In this document: piece after piece, positions 1 to 8,297 of the stretch | Layout of the letters: the number at the start of each line of letters is the position of its first letter | How positions within the stretch are numbered: the first letter of the stretch is position 1 | DNA from: an uncultured Lachnospiraceae bacterium | GTDB lineage: Bacteria; Bacillota; Clostridia; Lachnospirales; Lachnospiraceae | Assembly: GCA_900554415.1 (NCBI GenBank) | Contig: USGU01000009.1 | Span: 18,144-82,143 of the forward strand | Reading direction: 5' to 3' | DNA length: 64,000 bases | The notes under the pieces: model-generated | The model's database searches: none | The model's input: the letters and a program-made list of their open reading frames with translations, nothing else | Told to the model about the DNA's origin: nothing | Made by a program: the position numbers and the translations under genes

Positions 1-2
1 AA

Positions 3-539
3 CATAATCAATTCACATACATAAATGTTGCCTCACAAAATGAAAATAAAAATCAAATGGCAATATTATTAGCATTTAAAAAATTAAAAAATGAATGTCC
101 AAATATCAAACTCATTTTAGTTGGAGATGGTCCTAAACACAGAGAACTTATAGAATTTTGCAATGAAAATGGATTGAGTGAGGACGTTGAGTTTACGGGT
201 GTAGTAAACGATGTATATAACTATACGGCTCAAGCAGATGTTTTTGTACAGGCCTCGTTTAGAGAAGCAATGCCGTTGTCCATAATTGAAGCAATGGCAT
301 CGGGATTGGGGATTGTCGCAACGGATGTTGGTGGATTGAGAGATGTTGTTGATGATAATGCTATTTTAATTAGCCCTGGAAATGTAGAAGAATTATACCA
401 AGCTATGAAAAGATTTCGTGATTTAAGAACAGATGAATTGGATTATTATAAAAAAAGATCTGTTGAATTGTCTGCTGGATTTTCTTCCAGTGAAATGGCA
501 AAAGAATATATGAAATTATATAGAGAAATAAGTTCTTAG
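3..539 (+). CDS. Glycosyltransferase family 4, C-terminal part (cut by window start)
   Basis: The frame is open from the first bases, so this is the C-terminal part of a longer protein. Visible are the GT-B nucleotide-sugar binding half: a beta strand with LILVGDGP, the VEFTGVV strand, and the E-x7-E donor-binding motif in REAMPLSIIEAMASG followed by VATDVGGLRDVV. This is typical of retaining GT4 glycosyltransferases that add a sugar to a lipid-linked oligosaccharide at the inner membrane face. The following genes (polymerase, acetyltransferase, flippase) place it in a surface-polysaccharide cluster. Sugar donor and acceptor cannot be told. An ATG lies at 57 but homology-like sequence continues upstream of it, so 57 is not the start. 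Confidence 0.9.
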   Translation, partial: HNQFTYINVASQNENKNQMAILLAFKKLKNECPNIKLILVGDGPKHRELIEFCNENGLSEDVEFTGVVNDVYNYTAQADVFVQASFREAMPLSIIEAMASGLGIVATDVGGLRDVVDDNAILISPGNVEELYQAMKRFRDLRTDELDYYKKRSVELSAGFSSSEMAKEYMKLYREISS

Positions 540-622
540 AATAATTTTGTTATATATTCAATTCAAACATTTAAAGTAGTAGGAAGGAAAAGTATGATGA
601 TCGATTTTGAATCGTTATATAA

Positions 623-1924
623 ATGGTGTTTGTAGTGAAAAAAGTAAAAACTAAAAGTCTTTTCCCGTTATATATATGTGTATTTTGTTTGTTATTGTTT
701 GTAAGAGATGTAATTGGAGTGAATATACCATTACTTTTATTTTTGGTTTATTTTTCTATGGCCTATTGTTTTTTCTCTTATGATGAGTGTTTAGCAGTAT
801 CCGCAATGTTACCTTTATTAAATCATGGAATTCAAACAAATTATATTATGTTGATTGCATGCGTGATGTATATAGTACGATTTAGAAGGAGCACAAAAAT
901 CAATGAAGTTCACGCGATTGTGTTACTGTTATGTTTATATGAATTGTTACATGCTTTTATTCCAGATTTTTCGTTTTCAGAATATTCAAGATATATGTTC
1001 AGCTTTATTTATATTGCATTGATTTTGGGCGAATATAAAATACAGAGTTTACTTAAAAACGAGAAAATTGTACTTAGGGCTTTTGTATTCATGGATGCAT
1101 ATTTTATGTTAGAGGTTCTTTTGGTAACGATAAAATATTTGAATTTCTCGACGCTTGTAAGTAGTGGTTTTCGATTTGGAACGTTAGAAGATTATGTGGT
1201 TGATAAGCCAACACTTTTCGATAATGAGAATATGGTGGGGTTGTTTGCGTTGGTCGGAATTGGCATTCTACTTGTGCTTTTAATAAATGATGAAAAAAAT
1301 AAAATACAGAATATTTTATTGATAATATATTTTTCATTTTTTGGTTTATTGACAACGTCTAAAACATTTATTATATGTCTTGTTTTTATGGTGACATTAT
1401 TTATTCTGTACATTTATAGACTTTCTTTTTTCAAAGCCTTGGGTATTACAGTAGTTACTGTTACAGGTGTAGTCTATGCAATAAATACGGTACTTTTAAA
1501 TGAAGTTCAAAGAGTAATATTACGATTTCAAGCAGCAGACTTATCAACCGGAAGAAATGATCTACTGAAAGAGTATAATAGATACATTTTTTCGGATTGG
1601 AAAAGAGTTACCTTTGGAATCGGACTTCAAAATGTAGTGGAAAAATCAGGGGTTCATAATTCTCCGCATAATGCGACTCAAGAAATATTATTATGCTGGG
1701 GAATAATAGGAGTAGTTGCGGTGTTAGTGTTAACCGTAATTGTTTTAAAAAATATACGATATAAGTTCACAAAAAAACCTGCTCTATTTTATTATATATT
1801 GCCGATTGTATTTGTTGTATATATTCAAACAATTCAGTTTATAAGATTACCTGCCATATTTGGATTAGTTATAATCCTTTATGTATCTATGCTACTGGGA
1901 TGTAAAGGAAATATGATACGATGA
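623..1924 (+). CDS. Wzy-like polysaccharide polymerase / O-antigen ligase family membrane protein
   Basis: A 433-residue protein made of about ten to twelve hydrophobic helices with a larger extracytoplasmic loop around residues 295-350 (YNRYIFSDW...HNSPHNATQE). This layout is that of Wzy polymerases / O-antigen ligase-like proteins, which join repeat units outside the membrane. Sequence conservation in the family is low, so the call rests on topology, the PHN motif in the loop and position between a glycosyltransferase and a flippase. The good ribosome site (AGGAAGG, about 581-587) sits in front of ATG 594, which opens a 13-codon frame overlapping the polymerase start at 623, so initiation may be coupled to that tiny frame. 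Strongly AT-rich like its neighbours. Confidence 0.75.
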   Translation: MVFVVKKVKTKSLFPLYICVFCLLLFVRDVIGVNIPLLLFLVYFSMAYCFFSYDECLAVSAMLPLLNHGIQTNYIMLIACVMYIVRFRRSTKINEVHAIVLLLCLYELLHAFIPDFSFSEYSRYMFSFIYIALILGEYKIQSLLKNEKIVLRAFVFMDAYFMLEVLLVTIKYLNFSTLVSSGFRFGTLEDYVVDKPTLFDNENMVGLFALVGIGILLVLLINDEKNKIQNILLIIYFSFFGLLTTSKTFIICLVFMVTLFILYIYRLSFFKALGITVVTVTGVVYAINTVLLNEVQRVILRFQAADLSTGRNDLLKEYNRYIFSDWKRVTFGIGLQNVVEKSGVHNSPHNATQEILLCWGIIGVVAVLVLTVIVLKNIRYKFTKKPALFYYILPIVFVVYIQTIQFIRLPAIFGLVIILYVSMLLGCKGNMIR

Positions 1925-2024
1925 TAGAGAAATGTTAAAGGTGAGGGTATAAAGTATTAATATATAAGAAGATTGTTTGATATATAATTTTAATATTTTT
2001 GATGGAAAGAAGGAAATTTGTTTT

Positions 2025-2539
2025 ATGCGTTTGAAAAATATTGTACGAGCACTAAGAGATAAAATAAAAGGCTCATTAAATGTTGCTATATCTCAAGGGA
2101 TGATCGTAGGAAACAACGTAAGAATTATGGGGGGGTCAATTTCGGCTCGGAACCGTATTTAATAGAGATTGGAAACGATGTTACCATTTCCTTTAATGTT
2201 ACATTTATTAATCATGATGGTGGCACATGGGCATTTCGAGACATAGATGAATATAATGACGTTATAAAATACGGAAGAATAAGAGTTGGCGATCGTTCTT
2301 TTATAGGATGTAACACAACAATTCTGCCAGGAGTTACAATAGGTTCAAGATGTGTAATAGGAGCAGGAAGTGTGGTTACTAAAGATGTTCCAGACGGTAT
2401 GGTTGTAGCTGGTAATCCGGCTCGAATTATTACGTCGACAGATGAGTATGCAAGAAAATCTAAGGAAAAGATGATATCAGTTGATATTAAACAATATGAA
2501 ATTGACAAAAAGAAGTATTTAAAGAAACATTTGAAATAG
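2025..2539 (+). pseudogene. Hexapeptide-repeat O-acetyltransferase, frameshifted at a G7 tract
   Basis: The first frame starts at ATG 2025 (site AGAAGGAAA upstream) and reads MRLKNIVRALRDKIKG...VRIMGG, then hits a stop at 2160. From about 2115 the other frame reads VNFGSEPYLIEIGNDVT, then left-handed beta-helix repeats (IRVGDRSFIGCNTTILPGVT, IGSRCVIGAGSVVTKDVP) and the usual AGNPARII end, stopping at 2537-2539. The join falls on seven Gs (2109-2115); one more G, or two fewer, would restore one 170-residue reading frame. The intact family transfers acetyl groups from acetyl-CoA to sugars. Either a true (possibly phase-variable) break or a homopolymer sequencing error. Confidence 0.85.
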
Positions 2540-2562
2540 ATTTCTGATGGGAGGAAATAGCA

Positions 2563-3618
2563 GTGGGGAAAATAGGAATAATCACATTTCATAGAACAAC
2601 AAATTTTGGATCATTACTACAAACATATGGTCTTTATAAAAAAATAGAATTGCTAGGTGAAACTCCGGAAATAATTGATTATCGTTGTGATGAAATTGAA
2701 TCAAGAGAAGAATTAAATAATCAAATTAAATTTACAGTGCGTGAATTGACAAAAAGAGTACTATTTTACCCAACAATAAAACGAAAGGCTGAAAAGTTAA
2801 ATGCGTTTTTAGAGAAGAATACCCAAATGACCAATCCTGTCTATGCTGATAATATTCAGCATCTTTCTTATGATAAAATTATTGTCGGAAGTGATATTGT
2901 GTGGGGACGCGATATTACTAATCACGACTATAATTATTTCCTTGAATTTTTTGATGAGGATGAAAAAAAATATGCATTTTCATCTTCTGTTGGAGATTAT
3001 AGTGTGTATAATGATGATGAGTATATCGGGGAATTGTTAAATCGATTTAATAAGATTGCTGTAAGAGAAGAAGAAGCTCAAAAATGGGTACGAAAACTTG
3101 CTGATAAAGAAGCAGATTTAGTATGTGATCCTACGATGTTGTTAACTATAGATGAGTGGGAGCAGGTTGTGCGCCCGGTTAAATATACAGAAGAGTATGT
3201 TTTGGTTTATTTTGATTCACCGGGAAGCAAATGTTTAAAAGATGCAATTAACTACGCTGAGAAGAAGAAGTTAAAAGTATTTTATATTAATTATGGCATA
3301 CATGCAAAAAATACTAAAACAGTCAAACCAACGTCGCTAGAGGAATTTTTAGGACTGATCAAATATGCAACAACAGTATTTACAGCATCGTATCATGGTA
3401 TGCTATTCTCGTTATATTATAATAAACAATTCTATTTTTATACTAGAGCGCACAGTTCTCGAGTTATTTCACTGGCAAAAATATTAGGTGTGCAAGAAAG
3501 GCTTGGAGATTTAGAAATTGTCAATACAGATATTGATTATTCATTAGTGAACAAGAAGATAGAGTGTTTTAGAAATCAATCCATTGAAATATTGGGAGAA
3601 ATGTTAGATGAACAATAA
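2563..3618 (+). CDS. Polysaccharide pyruvyl transferase family protein
   Basis: A 351-residue protein starting at GTG 2563 behind GGGAGGAAA (2549-2557). It opens with GIITFHRTTNFGSLLQTYGL, the N-terminal signature of the PF04230 family, and has the later VGSDIVWG segment, a central VCDPTMLL strand and the C-terminal TASYHGMLFSLYY motif, where the SxHG residues bind the donor. Family members add ketal pyruvate to sugars or act as CsaB-like enzymes. The gene overlaps the next one by 11 bases, and this pair (pyruvyl transferase plus F420-hydrogenase-beta-like protein) is common in Firmicute capsule loci. The exact substrate is unknown. Confidence 0.9.
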   Translation: MGKIGIITFHRTTNFGSLLQTYGLYKKIELLGETPEIIDYRCDEIESREELNNQIKFTVRELTKRVLFYPTIKRKAEKLNAFLEKNTQMTNPVYADNIQHLSYDKIIVGSDIVWGRDITNHDYNYFLEFFDEDEKKYAFSSSVGDYSVYNDDEYIGELLNRFNKIAVREEEAQKWVRKLADKEADLVCDPTMLLTIDEWEQVVRPVKYTEEYVLVYFDSPGSKCLKDAINYAEKKKLKVFYINYGIHAKNTKTVKPTSLEEFLGLIKYATTVFTASYHGMLFSLYYNKQFYFYTRAHSSRVISLAKILGVQERLGDLEIVNTDIDYSLVNKKIECFRNQSIEILGEMLDEQ

Positions 3619-4855
3619 AACGACAATATGTTCAGAAAAGACATGTACTTTATGCAAGGCATGTGTTTCAATATGTCCAGTTGGATGTGTTGCTTTGAAA
3701 AAAGATGTCTTAAATAATGAATATGCAGTTAAAGGAGAAAAATGTATTAATTGTAATTTGTGTGAAAAGGTTTGTCCTGCCAACAAGGAGACGGAATTAA
3801 ATGATATAAAAAAATGTTATGCAGCGTGGTCATTGAATTCAATCATACGAAAACAGTCAGCATCTGGAGGAATAGCAACTGAATTATATAGATATGAATT
3901 ACAGCATATATCGGGTGCAATTGTTGGTGTAAGTATAAAAAATAACAAGGCAATTTACACAATTGGCGAGGATCTAAATGAAATAAAGCAGTATCAAAAT
4001 TCTAAATATACGTTGGGTGATACGAATAAAGTATATCATGAAGTAAAAGAACGCTTAGAGAATGGGGAAAGCGTAACTTTTATTGGTGTACCTTGTCATG
4101 TCGCGGGATTAAAAAAATATTTGATGTTTTCCAAAATAAATATTGAAAAATTATTTTGTGTGGATCTCGTATGTCATGGATGTGTTTCCCCAGATTATCT
4201 TCAAGAACATGTTCAGTATATAGAAAAAAAGAAACACATTGAAGTAGATGATATAAATTTCAGAAATCCATTGTATGGAACAGAAAATTATGTTTTTACA
4301 ATGAGTAGTAATGGTAAAGTAAAGTATAAGAAAAAGGTATATAGAAATGATGCTTATCAGGTAGGCTATCATAAAGGGGTAATATACAGAGATTGTTGTT
4401 ATTCATGTAAATATGCAAAAGAAAGTCGAGTTGGAGATATATCATTAGCTGATTTTAGTGGAGTTGGTTCTGTGATACCAACAGAATATACAAATAAAAA
4501 TGTTTCATGCATATTGGCAAATTCAAAAAAAGGAATTGATCGAATAAAGGAAATGCACGAATTGCATATGATTTATCTAGAAGAAAGACCGATCGAAGAA
4601 GAAACAAATTACGAAAGGCAATTGCATGAGGCAACAGAGTTAAGTGAAGAAGCTATCGCTTTTCGAAATGCGTATGCAAGGGGAAGGAGCTTTGAACGAG
4701 CAATTTTCAAAGCTTGTTTTAAACGTATAATAAAAAATGAATTGAAATGGTTATTACATGTTGAACTCTTAAAGAAAATTATATCTAAAATGTTGCCTCC
4801 ATTTATTAAGAGGAGTATAAAAAATGTCTGGAATAAATACTACAGAAACAAATAA
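3608..4855 (+). CDS. Coenzyme F420 hydrogenase/dehydrogenase beta-subunit-like Fe-S protein
   Basis: The 415-residue protein has two N-terminal 4Fe-4S motifs: C13-x2-C16-x2-C19-x3-C23-P and C46-x2-C49-x2-C52-x3-C56-P. After these come the FrhB-type segments SASGGIATELYRY, TFIGVPCHVAGLKKYL, VDLVCHGCVSPDYL and the Cys-rich DCCYSCKYA near residue 265. This is the architecture of the FrhB_FdhB family. In capsule loci these proteins sit next to pyruvyl transferases and are presumed to do a redox step on a sugar or its lipid carrier; that role is inference. Start ATG 3608 lies inside the end of the upstream gene and the end overlaps the flippase gene by 32 bases, so the three are translated as a unit. 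Confidence 0.88.
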   Translation: MNNKTTICSEKTCTLCKACVSICPVGCVALKKDVLNNEYAVKGEKCINCNLCEKVCPANKETELNDIKKCYAAWSLNSIIRKQSASGGIATELYRYELQHISGAIVGVSIKNNKAIYTIGEDLNEIKQYQNSKYTLGDTNKVYHEVKERLENGESVTFIGVPCHVAGLKKYLMFSKINIEKLFCVDLVCHGCVSPDYLQEHVQYIEKKKHIEVDDINFRNPLYGTENYVFTMSSNGKVKYKKKVYRNDAYQVGYHKGVIYRDCCYSCKYAKESRVGDISLADFSGVGSVIPTEYTNKNVSCILANSKKGIDRIKEMHELHMIYLEERPIEEETNYERQLHEATELSEEAIAFRNAYARGRSFERAIFKACFKRIIKNELKWLLHVELLKKIISKMLPPFIKRSIKNVWNKYYRNK

Positions 4856-6260
4856 AGCACTTTTTACTAATACGGGAATAATAGCAATTGGACAGATAAG
4901 TACTAAATTAATAAACTTTTTCCTTTTACCGCTATACACGTCATTACTTACAACAGAAGAATACGGTCTTGTGGATTTGTTGACTACATATACCGCATTT
5001 ATAAGTGTCATTGTTGGTTTACAGATGAGTCAAGCAATTTTTCGCTTTTTAGTCACAGCGCGAAATGATGAGAAAAGAATTAAAGAAATTTCATCAACAA
5101 TTGTTGCATCGACATTTATTGCTATACTAGGATATACGATGTTGTTTTTAGGTTTATATAAAACAATAAATTTACAATGTAAGTGGTTTCTTTTGGCACA
5201 TGTAATAACAACAATCTTTTTTCAATTAATGTCGGGAATCGCAAGAGGATTGGGAAAAAATACAGATTATGCAACAGGAAGTTTTATTTCAGCCGTTGTT
5301 ACGTTAGTTCTTAATGTGTTATTTATAGCTGTATTCAGATTAAATATAGCATTTATGCTGGCTGCATATGCAATAGGTCCTGCTTTGGGATGTTTATATC
5401 TTGTGAAACGAGTACATATATTTAAGTACATACAATTAAAATCTGTAAATAAAAAAGATTTAAAAATGGTACTTAAATACGCAGTGCCATTGGTTCCGAA
5501 TGAGCTTTCTTGGTCTGTCATCCATGCATCAGACAGAATAATTGTTTCTCATTTTTTGAGTATAGCAGCAAATGGGTTAATTGCTGTTGCGTCAAAGTTT
5601 TCGGCAATATACACAACGGGATTTTCAATCTTTAATACATCATGGACAGAACAAGTAGTATTGCATTATAAAGATGAGGGTGGAAAAAAATATGTGAACA
5701 GTATGTTTGAACAGATGGTTACATTTTTTGGATGTATTGCGATAGGAATAATTGTATGTATGCCATTTGTATATAATATTTTGGTTGATCAGAAATTTGA
5801 AAATGCATATGGTTTAGTTCCATTTTATATGTCTGCGGTTTTCTTTAATGCAGTTATAGGCATGATTAGTGCAATATACTTGATTGAAAATGAAACCAAG
5901 AAAATTGCAATTTCTACAGCAATAGCCGCTGCAGTTAATATAATTGTTAATGTCCTATTAATAAAACATATTGGAGCATATGCTGCACCAGTATCTTCTA
6001 TATGTGGATATGCAGTAGTAAGTTTTTGGCGCTTATATGATATTAATAAGAGACATTGTAAGATAGGTCTATCTTATAATAGGTTGTTTATTTTATGCAC
6101 TATGGCAATATTAGCATTTGTTACATATTACATGAAGAGTACAGTAGTGCATTTTATAGCGTTTTGTGTTGTTGCAGTTATATCTGTTATTATAAATAAA
6201 AAAATTCTTGAGATATTGCTTTCTCCAATAATGAATTTTGTTACGAAACATAAGAATTAG
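4824..6260 (+). CDS. Wzx-like polysaccharide flippase (MOP superfamily)
   Basis: A 478-residue protein with about 12-14 hydrophobic helices. The N-terminus (NTGIIAIGQISTKLINFFLLPLYTSLLTTEEYG) is the classic start of Wzx/RfbX-type lipid-linked oligosaccharide flippases, and the VPLVPNELSWSVIHASDRIIV segment near residue 220 matches the middle of the family. It would turn undecaprenyl-PP-linked repeat units across the cytoplasmic membrane for the Wzy-like polymerase encoded upstream. The start ATG 4824 is preceded by GAGGAG at 4810-4815 and lies within the previous gene. It closes the run of tightly packed, AT-rich polysaccharide genes. Confidence 0.93.
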   Translation: MSGINTTETNKALFTNTGIIAIGQISTKLINFFLLPLYTSLLTTEEYGLVDLLTTYTAFISVIVGLQMSQAIFRFLVTARNDEKRIKEISSTIVASTFIAILGYTMLFLGLYKTINLQCKWFLLAHVITTIFFQLMSGIARGLGKNTDYATGSFISAVVTLVLNVLFIAVFRLNIAFMLAAYAIGPALGCLYLVKRVHIFKYIQLKSVNKKDLKMVLKYAVPLVPNELSWSVIHASDRIIVSHFLSIAANGLIAVASKFSAIYTTGFSIFNTSWTEQVVLHYKDEGGKKYVNSMFEQMVTFFGCIAIGIIVCMPFVYNILVDQKFENAYGLVPFYMSAVFFNAVIGMISAIYLIENETKKIAISTAIAAAVNIIVNVLLIKHIGAYAAPVSSICGYAVVSFWRLYDINKRHCKIGLSYNRLFILCTMAILAFVTYYMKSTVVHFIAFCVVAVISVIINKKILEILLSPIMNFVTKHKN

Positions 6261-6303
6261 AAATAAAAGATGACAGAAACTGGAATATTTGGTGACGTGT
6301 TAG

Positions 6304-6654
6304 CTGTCTATAAGTAGGAAGCATAATTATGGTACAAATGTATATTGCTATGAAATGAATCAGGCGATTGAAATGTTGAATGTAGATTTGCTATATTATG
6401 CAGTTGTGGTAAAAGAAGCGGATCGATTAGAGGATTTAGACGCAAATATCAAGGATTTCCTATCGCCATTGGAAGAGTGCGATTCGTTTGTTAGATGGGA
6501 TGATTAAGGCAAGTGTGTGCGCATTCAAAATACGTTGCCCGAAGAATTTGATGCGGAAGCTGCAAATCACATATGGTTTCTTGCGGGGAAGGCAAGCGAA
6601 CGTGTGAATGATGCGATTAAAAGGCTGGAAGATGAGCGAAAGGTAAAAAATAAT
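6304..6654 (+). pseudogene. Unrecognised broken reading frame upstream of the deacetylase
   Basis: One frame is open from 6304 to a TAA at 6505 and continues in the same frame after it, through GTG 6517 to the deacetylase start. Pieces read SRKHNYGTNVYCYEMNQAIE, LLYYAVVVKEADRLEDL, and, after the stop, LPEEFDAEAANHIWFLAGKA. The amino-acid composition is protein-like but there is no start codon with a ribosome site at the beginning, and I do not recognise the family. Most likely the relic of a gene that decayed between the flippase and the deacetylase. The stretch 6261-6303 holds nothing else visible. Confidence 0.45.
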
Positions 6655-7590
6655 ATGAAGAAATTTTTAATTACGATAGATACAGAGGGGGATAATCTGT
6701 GGCAATGGAAAGATGGAGATCCTATTGGAACAGATAATACGAAATATTTACCAAGATTTCAAAAACTTTGTGATAAGTATGGTTTTAAGCCGACTTGGCT
6801 TACAAATTATGAGATGATGATGGATGATAATTATGTGCAGTTTATCACGGAGGTTGTGAATGAGGGCAGAGGTGAAATCGGAATGCATTTGCATGCATGG
6901 TCGACACCACCGGAATACTCTTTGAAAGCAGAAAAAGAAAATGCTCCTTATTTAATTGAATATCCGGAGCATATAATGGAAGAAAAAATCTGTTCTATGA
7001 CTAATATTATAAAAGAAAAAACAGGCGTCACACCGACATCTCACAGAGCAGGTCGTTGGGCAATGAATGAGACATATTTTCGGCTTTTAAAGAAATATGG
7101 ATATCTTTATGACTGTTCAGCTACGCCACATATCGATTGGAGTGGCAATGGAGGACAGACAAAGCAATCACAAGGATCGGATTATTCGAAAGTGTCAGAG
7201 AAGCCTTACAGAATGCAGGAGATTTTTGAAATACCGGTGACAATAAGAAATGCACACAGAATTTTTTGGAAAAATGCAAGTTCTATTAAGGGAAAATTGA
7301 AAAGTGTCTATCATTTTATTAAAGGTCAAAACTTATGGCTTAGACCTAATGGGCATAACCTGGATGAAATGTTGTACTTAATTGACCGTGTAGAAAAATC
7401 TTCAGATGATTATATTATGTTTATGATTCATTCCTCAGAATTGATGCCAGGAGGAAGTCCTACATTCAAAACCGAAGAGGATATTGAAAAGCTCTATCAC
7501 GATTTGGAGATCATTTTTGAGCGTATTTCTAAAGGTTTTGAAGGAGCCACAGTTAGTGAATACGGAGATAGCATTTCGAAGGGATGCTAG
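6655..7590 (+). CDS. Polysaccharide deacetylase-like (NodB-homology) protein
   Basis: A protein of 311 residues from ATG 6655 (MKKFLITIDTEGDN). The NodB-type features are the metal/base aspartate in TIDTEGD, the HxxxH-region GEIGMHLHAWSTPP, the SHRAGRWAMNE motif and the late FMIHSSELMPGG segment with a histidine. This family hydrolyses N- or O-acetyl groups from sugars; the divergent WalW-like branch occurs in polysaccharide loci. GTG 6517 would add 46 residues in frame, but it lacks a proper ribosome site while ATG 6655 has AAAGG upstream, and the extension reads like the end of a decayed gene. It is less AT-rich than the genes before it. Substrate unknown. Confidence 0.82.
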   Translation: MKKFLITIDTEGDNLWQWKDGDPIGTDNTKYLPRFQKLCDKYGFKPTWLTNYEMMMDDNYVQFITEVVNEGRGEIGMHLHAWSTPPEYSLKAEKENAPYLIEYPEHIMEEKICSMTNIIKEKTGVTPTSHRAGRWAMNETYFRLLKKYGYLYDCSATPHIDWSGNGGQTKQSQGSDYSKVSEKPYRMQEIFEIPVTIRNAHRIFWKNASSIKGKLKSVYHFIKGQNLWLRPNGHNLDEMLYLIDRVEKSSDDYIMFMIHSSELMPGGSPTFKTEEDIEKLYHDLEIIFERISKGFEGATVSEYGDSISKGC

Positions 7591-7826
7591 AGAATCGAAC
7601 ATGTTGGTGTCAGGCACTATTAAGTTTTTGTGGGACCAAGCAATGCTATTAAGCTAGGTGTTCGAGGTTTTGTTCGAATTTGCATTGAAACATGTGCAAG
7701 AGGATGTTTTGGTGCTTGGAAATACAGATTCAGAAAAAAGGGCATGCTGATAAGACGTAAGTACGTAATCATCGGTATCTTGTATTTTAATAAATGCTGC
7801 CCAATGGGCGGCACATTTTATTTCTT
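7591..7826. other. Intergenic stretch without a supported gene
   Basis: About 236 bases between the deacetylase and a strong hairpin. Short frames exist on both strands (for example from 7630 on the plus strand, rich in Cys, Arg and Gly) but have no ribosome site, no recognisable domain, and unnatural composition. One plus-strand piece around 7660-7750 has a protein-like composition and may be a relic. I see no promoter or RNA gene. Confidence 0.4.
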
Positions 7827-7853
7827 GTGTGGTCCAGCAAAGCTGGACCACAC
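7827..7853. repeat. Perfect 12-bp hairpin (GTGTGGTCCAGC / GCTGGACCACAC)
   Basis: Two perfectly complementary 12-base arms separated by AAA. No T-run follows on either strand, so it is not a normal terminator. It is directly followed by a second small palindromic stretch (CCGGTGTAAGTCCGG, about 7857-7871) and then by the 69-bp repeat. It probably belongs to a mobile or intron-like relic. Confidence 0.75.
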
Positions 7854-7887
7854 TTGCCGGTGTAAGTCCGGTCACGGTAATTACCAG

Positions 7888-7956
7888 GTAAACGCACCAT
7901 AGCGAGTACCTTGACAAATATATGTCGCTCTCGTGGCTGACATTTACTTTGGTTTC
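7888..7956 (+). repeat. 69-bp direct repeat, copy 1
   Basis: The sequence from GTAAACGCACCATAG through the TTTACTTTGGTTTC end recurs at 11595-11663 in the same orientation with a single difference (T in place of C at 7924). The two copies enclose about 3.6 kb with the metallophosphoesterase gene, a membrane protein and a toxin-antitoxin pair. The first 15 bases recur again right after this copy at 7957. Confidence 0.9.
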
Positions 7957-8224
7957 GTAAACGCACCATAGTGGGTGTGTAGAATTCACACTAAATTTTT
8001 GAGACAATAGACTTACCAAGTATAAAAAGTTGAGGCTTAACTTTTTATACCACTATAGTATTGGAGGTTAGTCCCAAAACACCTTGAGAATAAGAATGAT
8101 GATTTCTGCGAAAGTCTGCTTCCTTGGTCAGAAAATCTACCAGCGGATTGCAAGAAAAAATAAAACTCATTGCCGCTCGCTTGAGCGGCAAGTTAAATGA
8201 CAGTACCGACTATGGTGCGTTTAC
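7957..8224. mobile_element. 268-bp hairpin-rich element with perfect 15-bp inverted ends (MITE-like)
   Basis: The left end GTAAACGCACCATAG (7957-7971) and right end CTATGGTGCGTTTAC (8210-8224) are exact inverted repeats. Inside are three strong hairpins: GTGTG/CACAC near 7975-7991, an 11-bp stem TATAAAAAGTT/AACTTTTTATA near 8020-8050, and TTGCCGCTC/GAGCGGCAA near 8170-8192. No reading frame of note. Ends beginning with GTAA recall IS66-type termini, but no duplicated 8-bp target is visible, so the family is only a suggestion. It could also be a structured RNA. The rest of the gap to 8298 holds the ribosome site GAGAGG of the next gene. Confidence 0.6.
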
Positions 8225-8297
8225 GAAAAAATAATTGAGGGGTTAATGAGTAGGTGGAATAAATCACAGGCATTCTAAATGCAAGAGAGGTAATAAA

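Noticed and set aside
7854..7887. Group II intron-like motif (GGTGTAAGTCC)
   Set aside because: Only a short resemblance; no reverse transcriptase, no domain V-like hairpin found.
7630..7902. 90-codon plus-strand frame across the hairpin and repeat
   Set aside because: No ribosome site, Cys/Gly/Arg-rich unnatural composition, and it is made of hairpin and repeat sequence.
7654..8019. 121-codon minus-strand frame over the repeat region
   Set aside because: Reads through palindromes and repeats, has no ribosome site and no recognisable domain.
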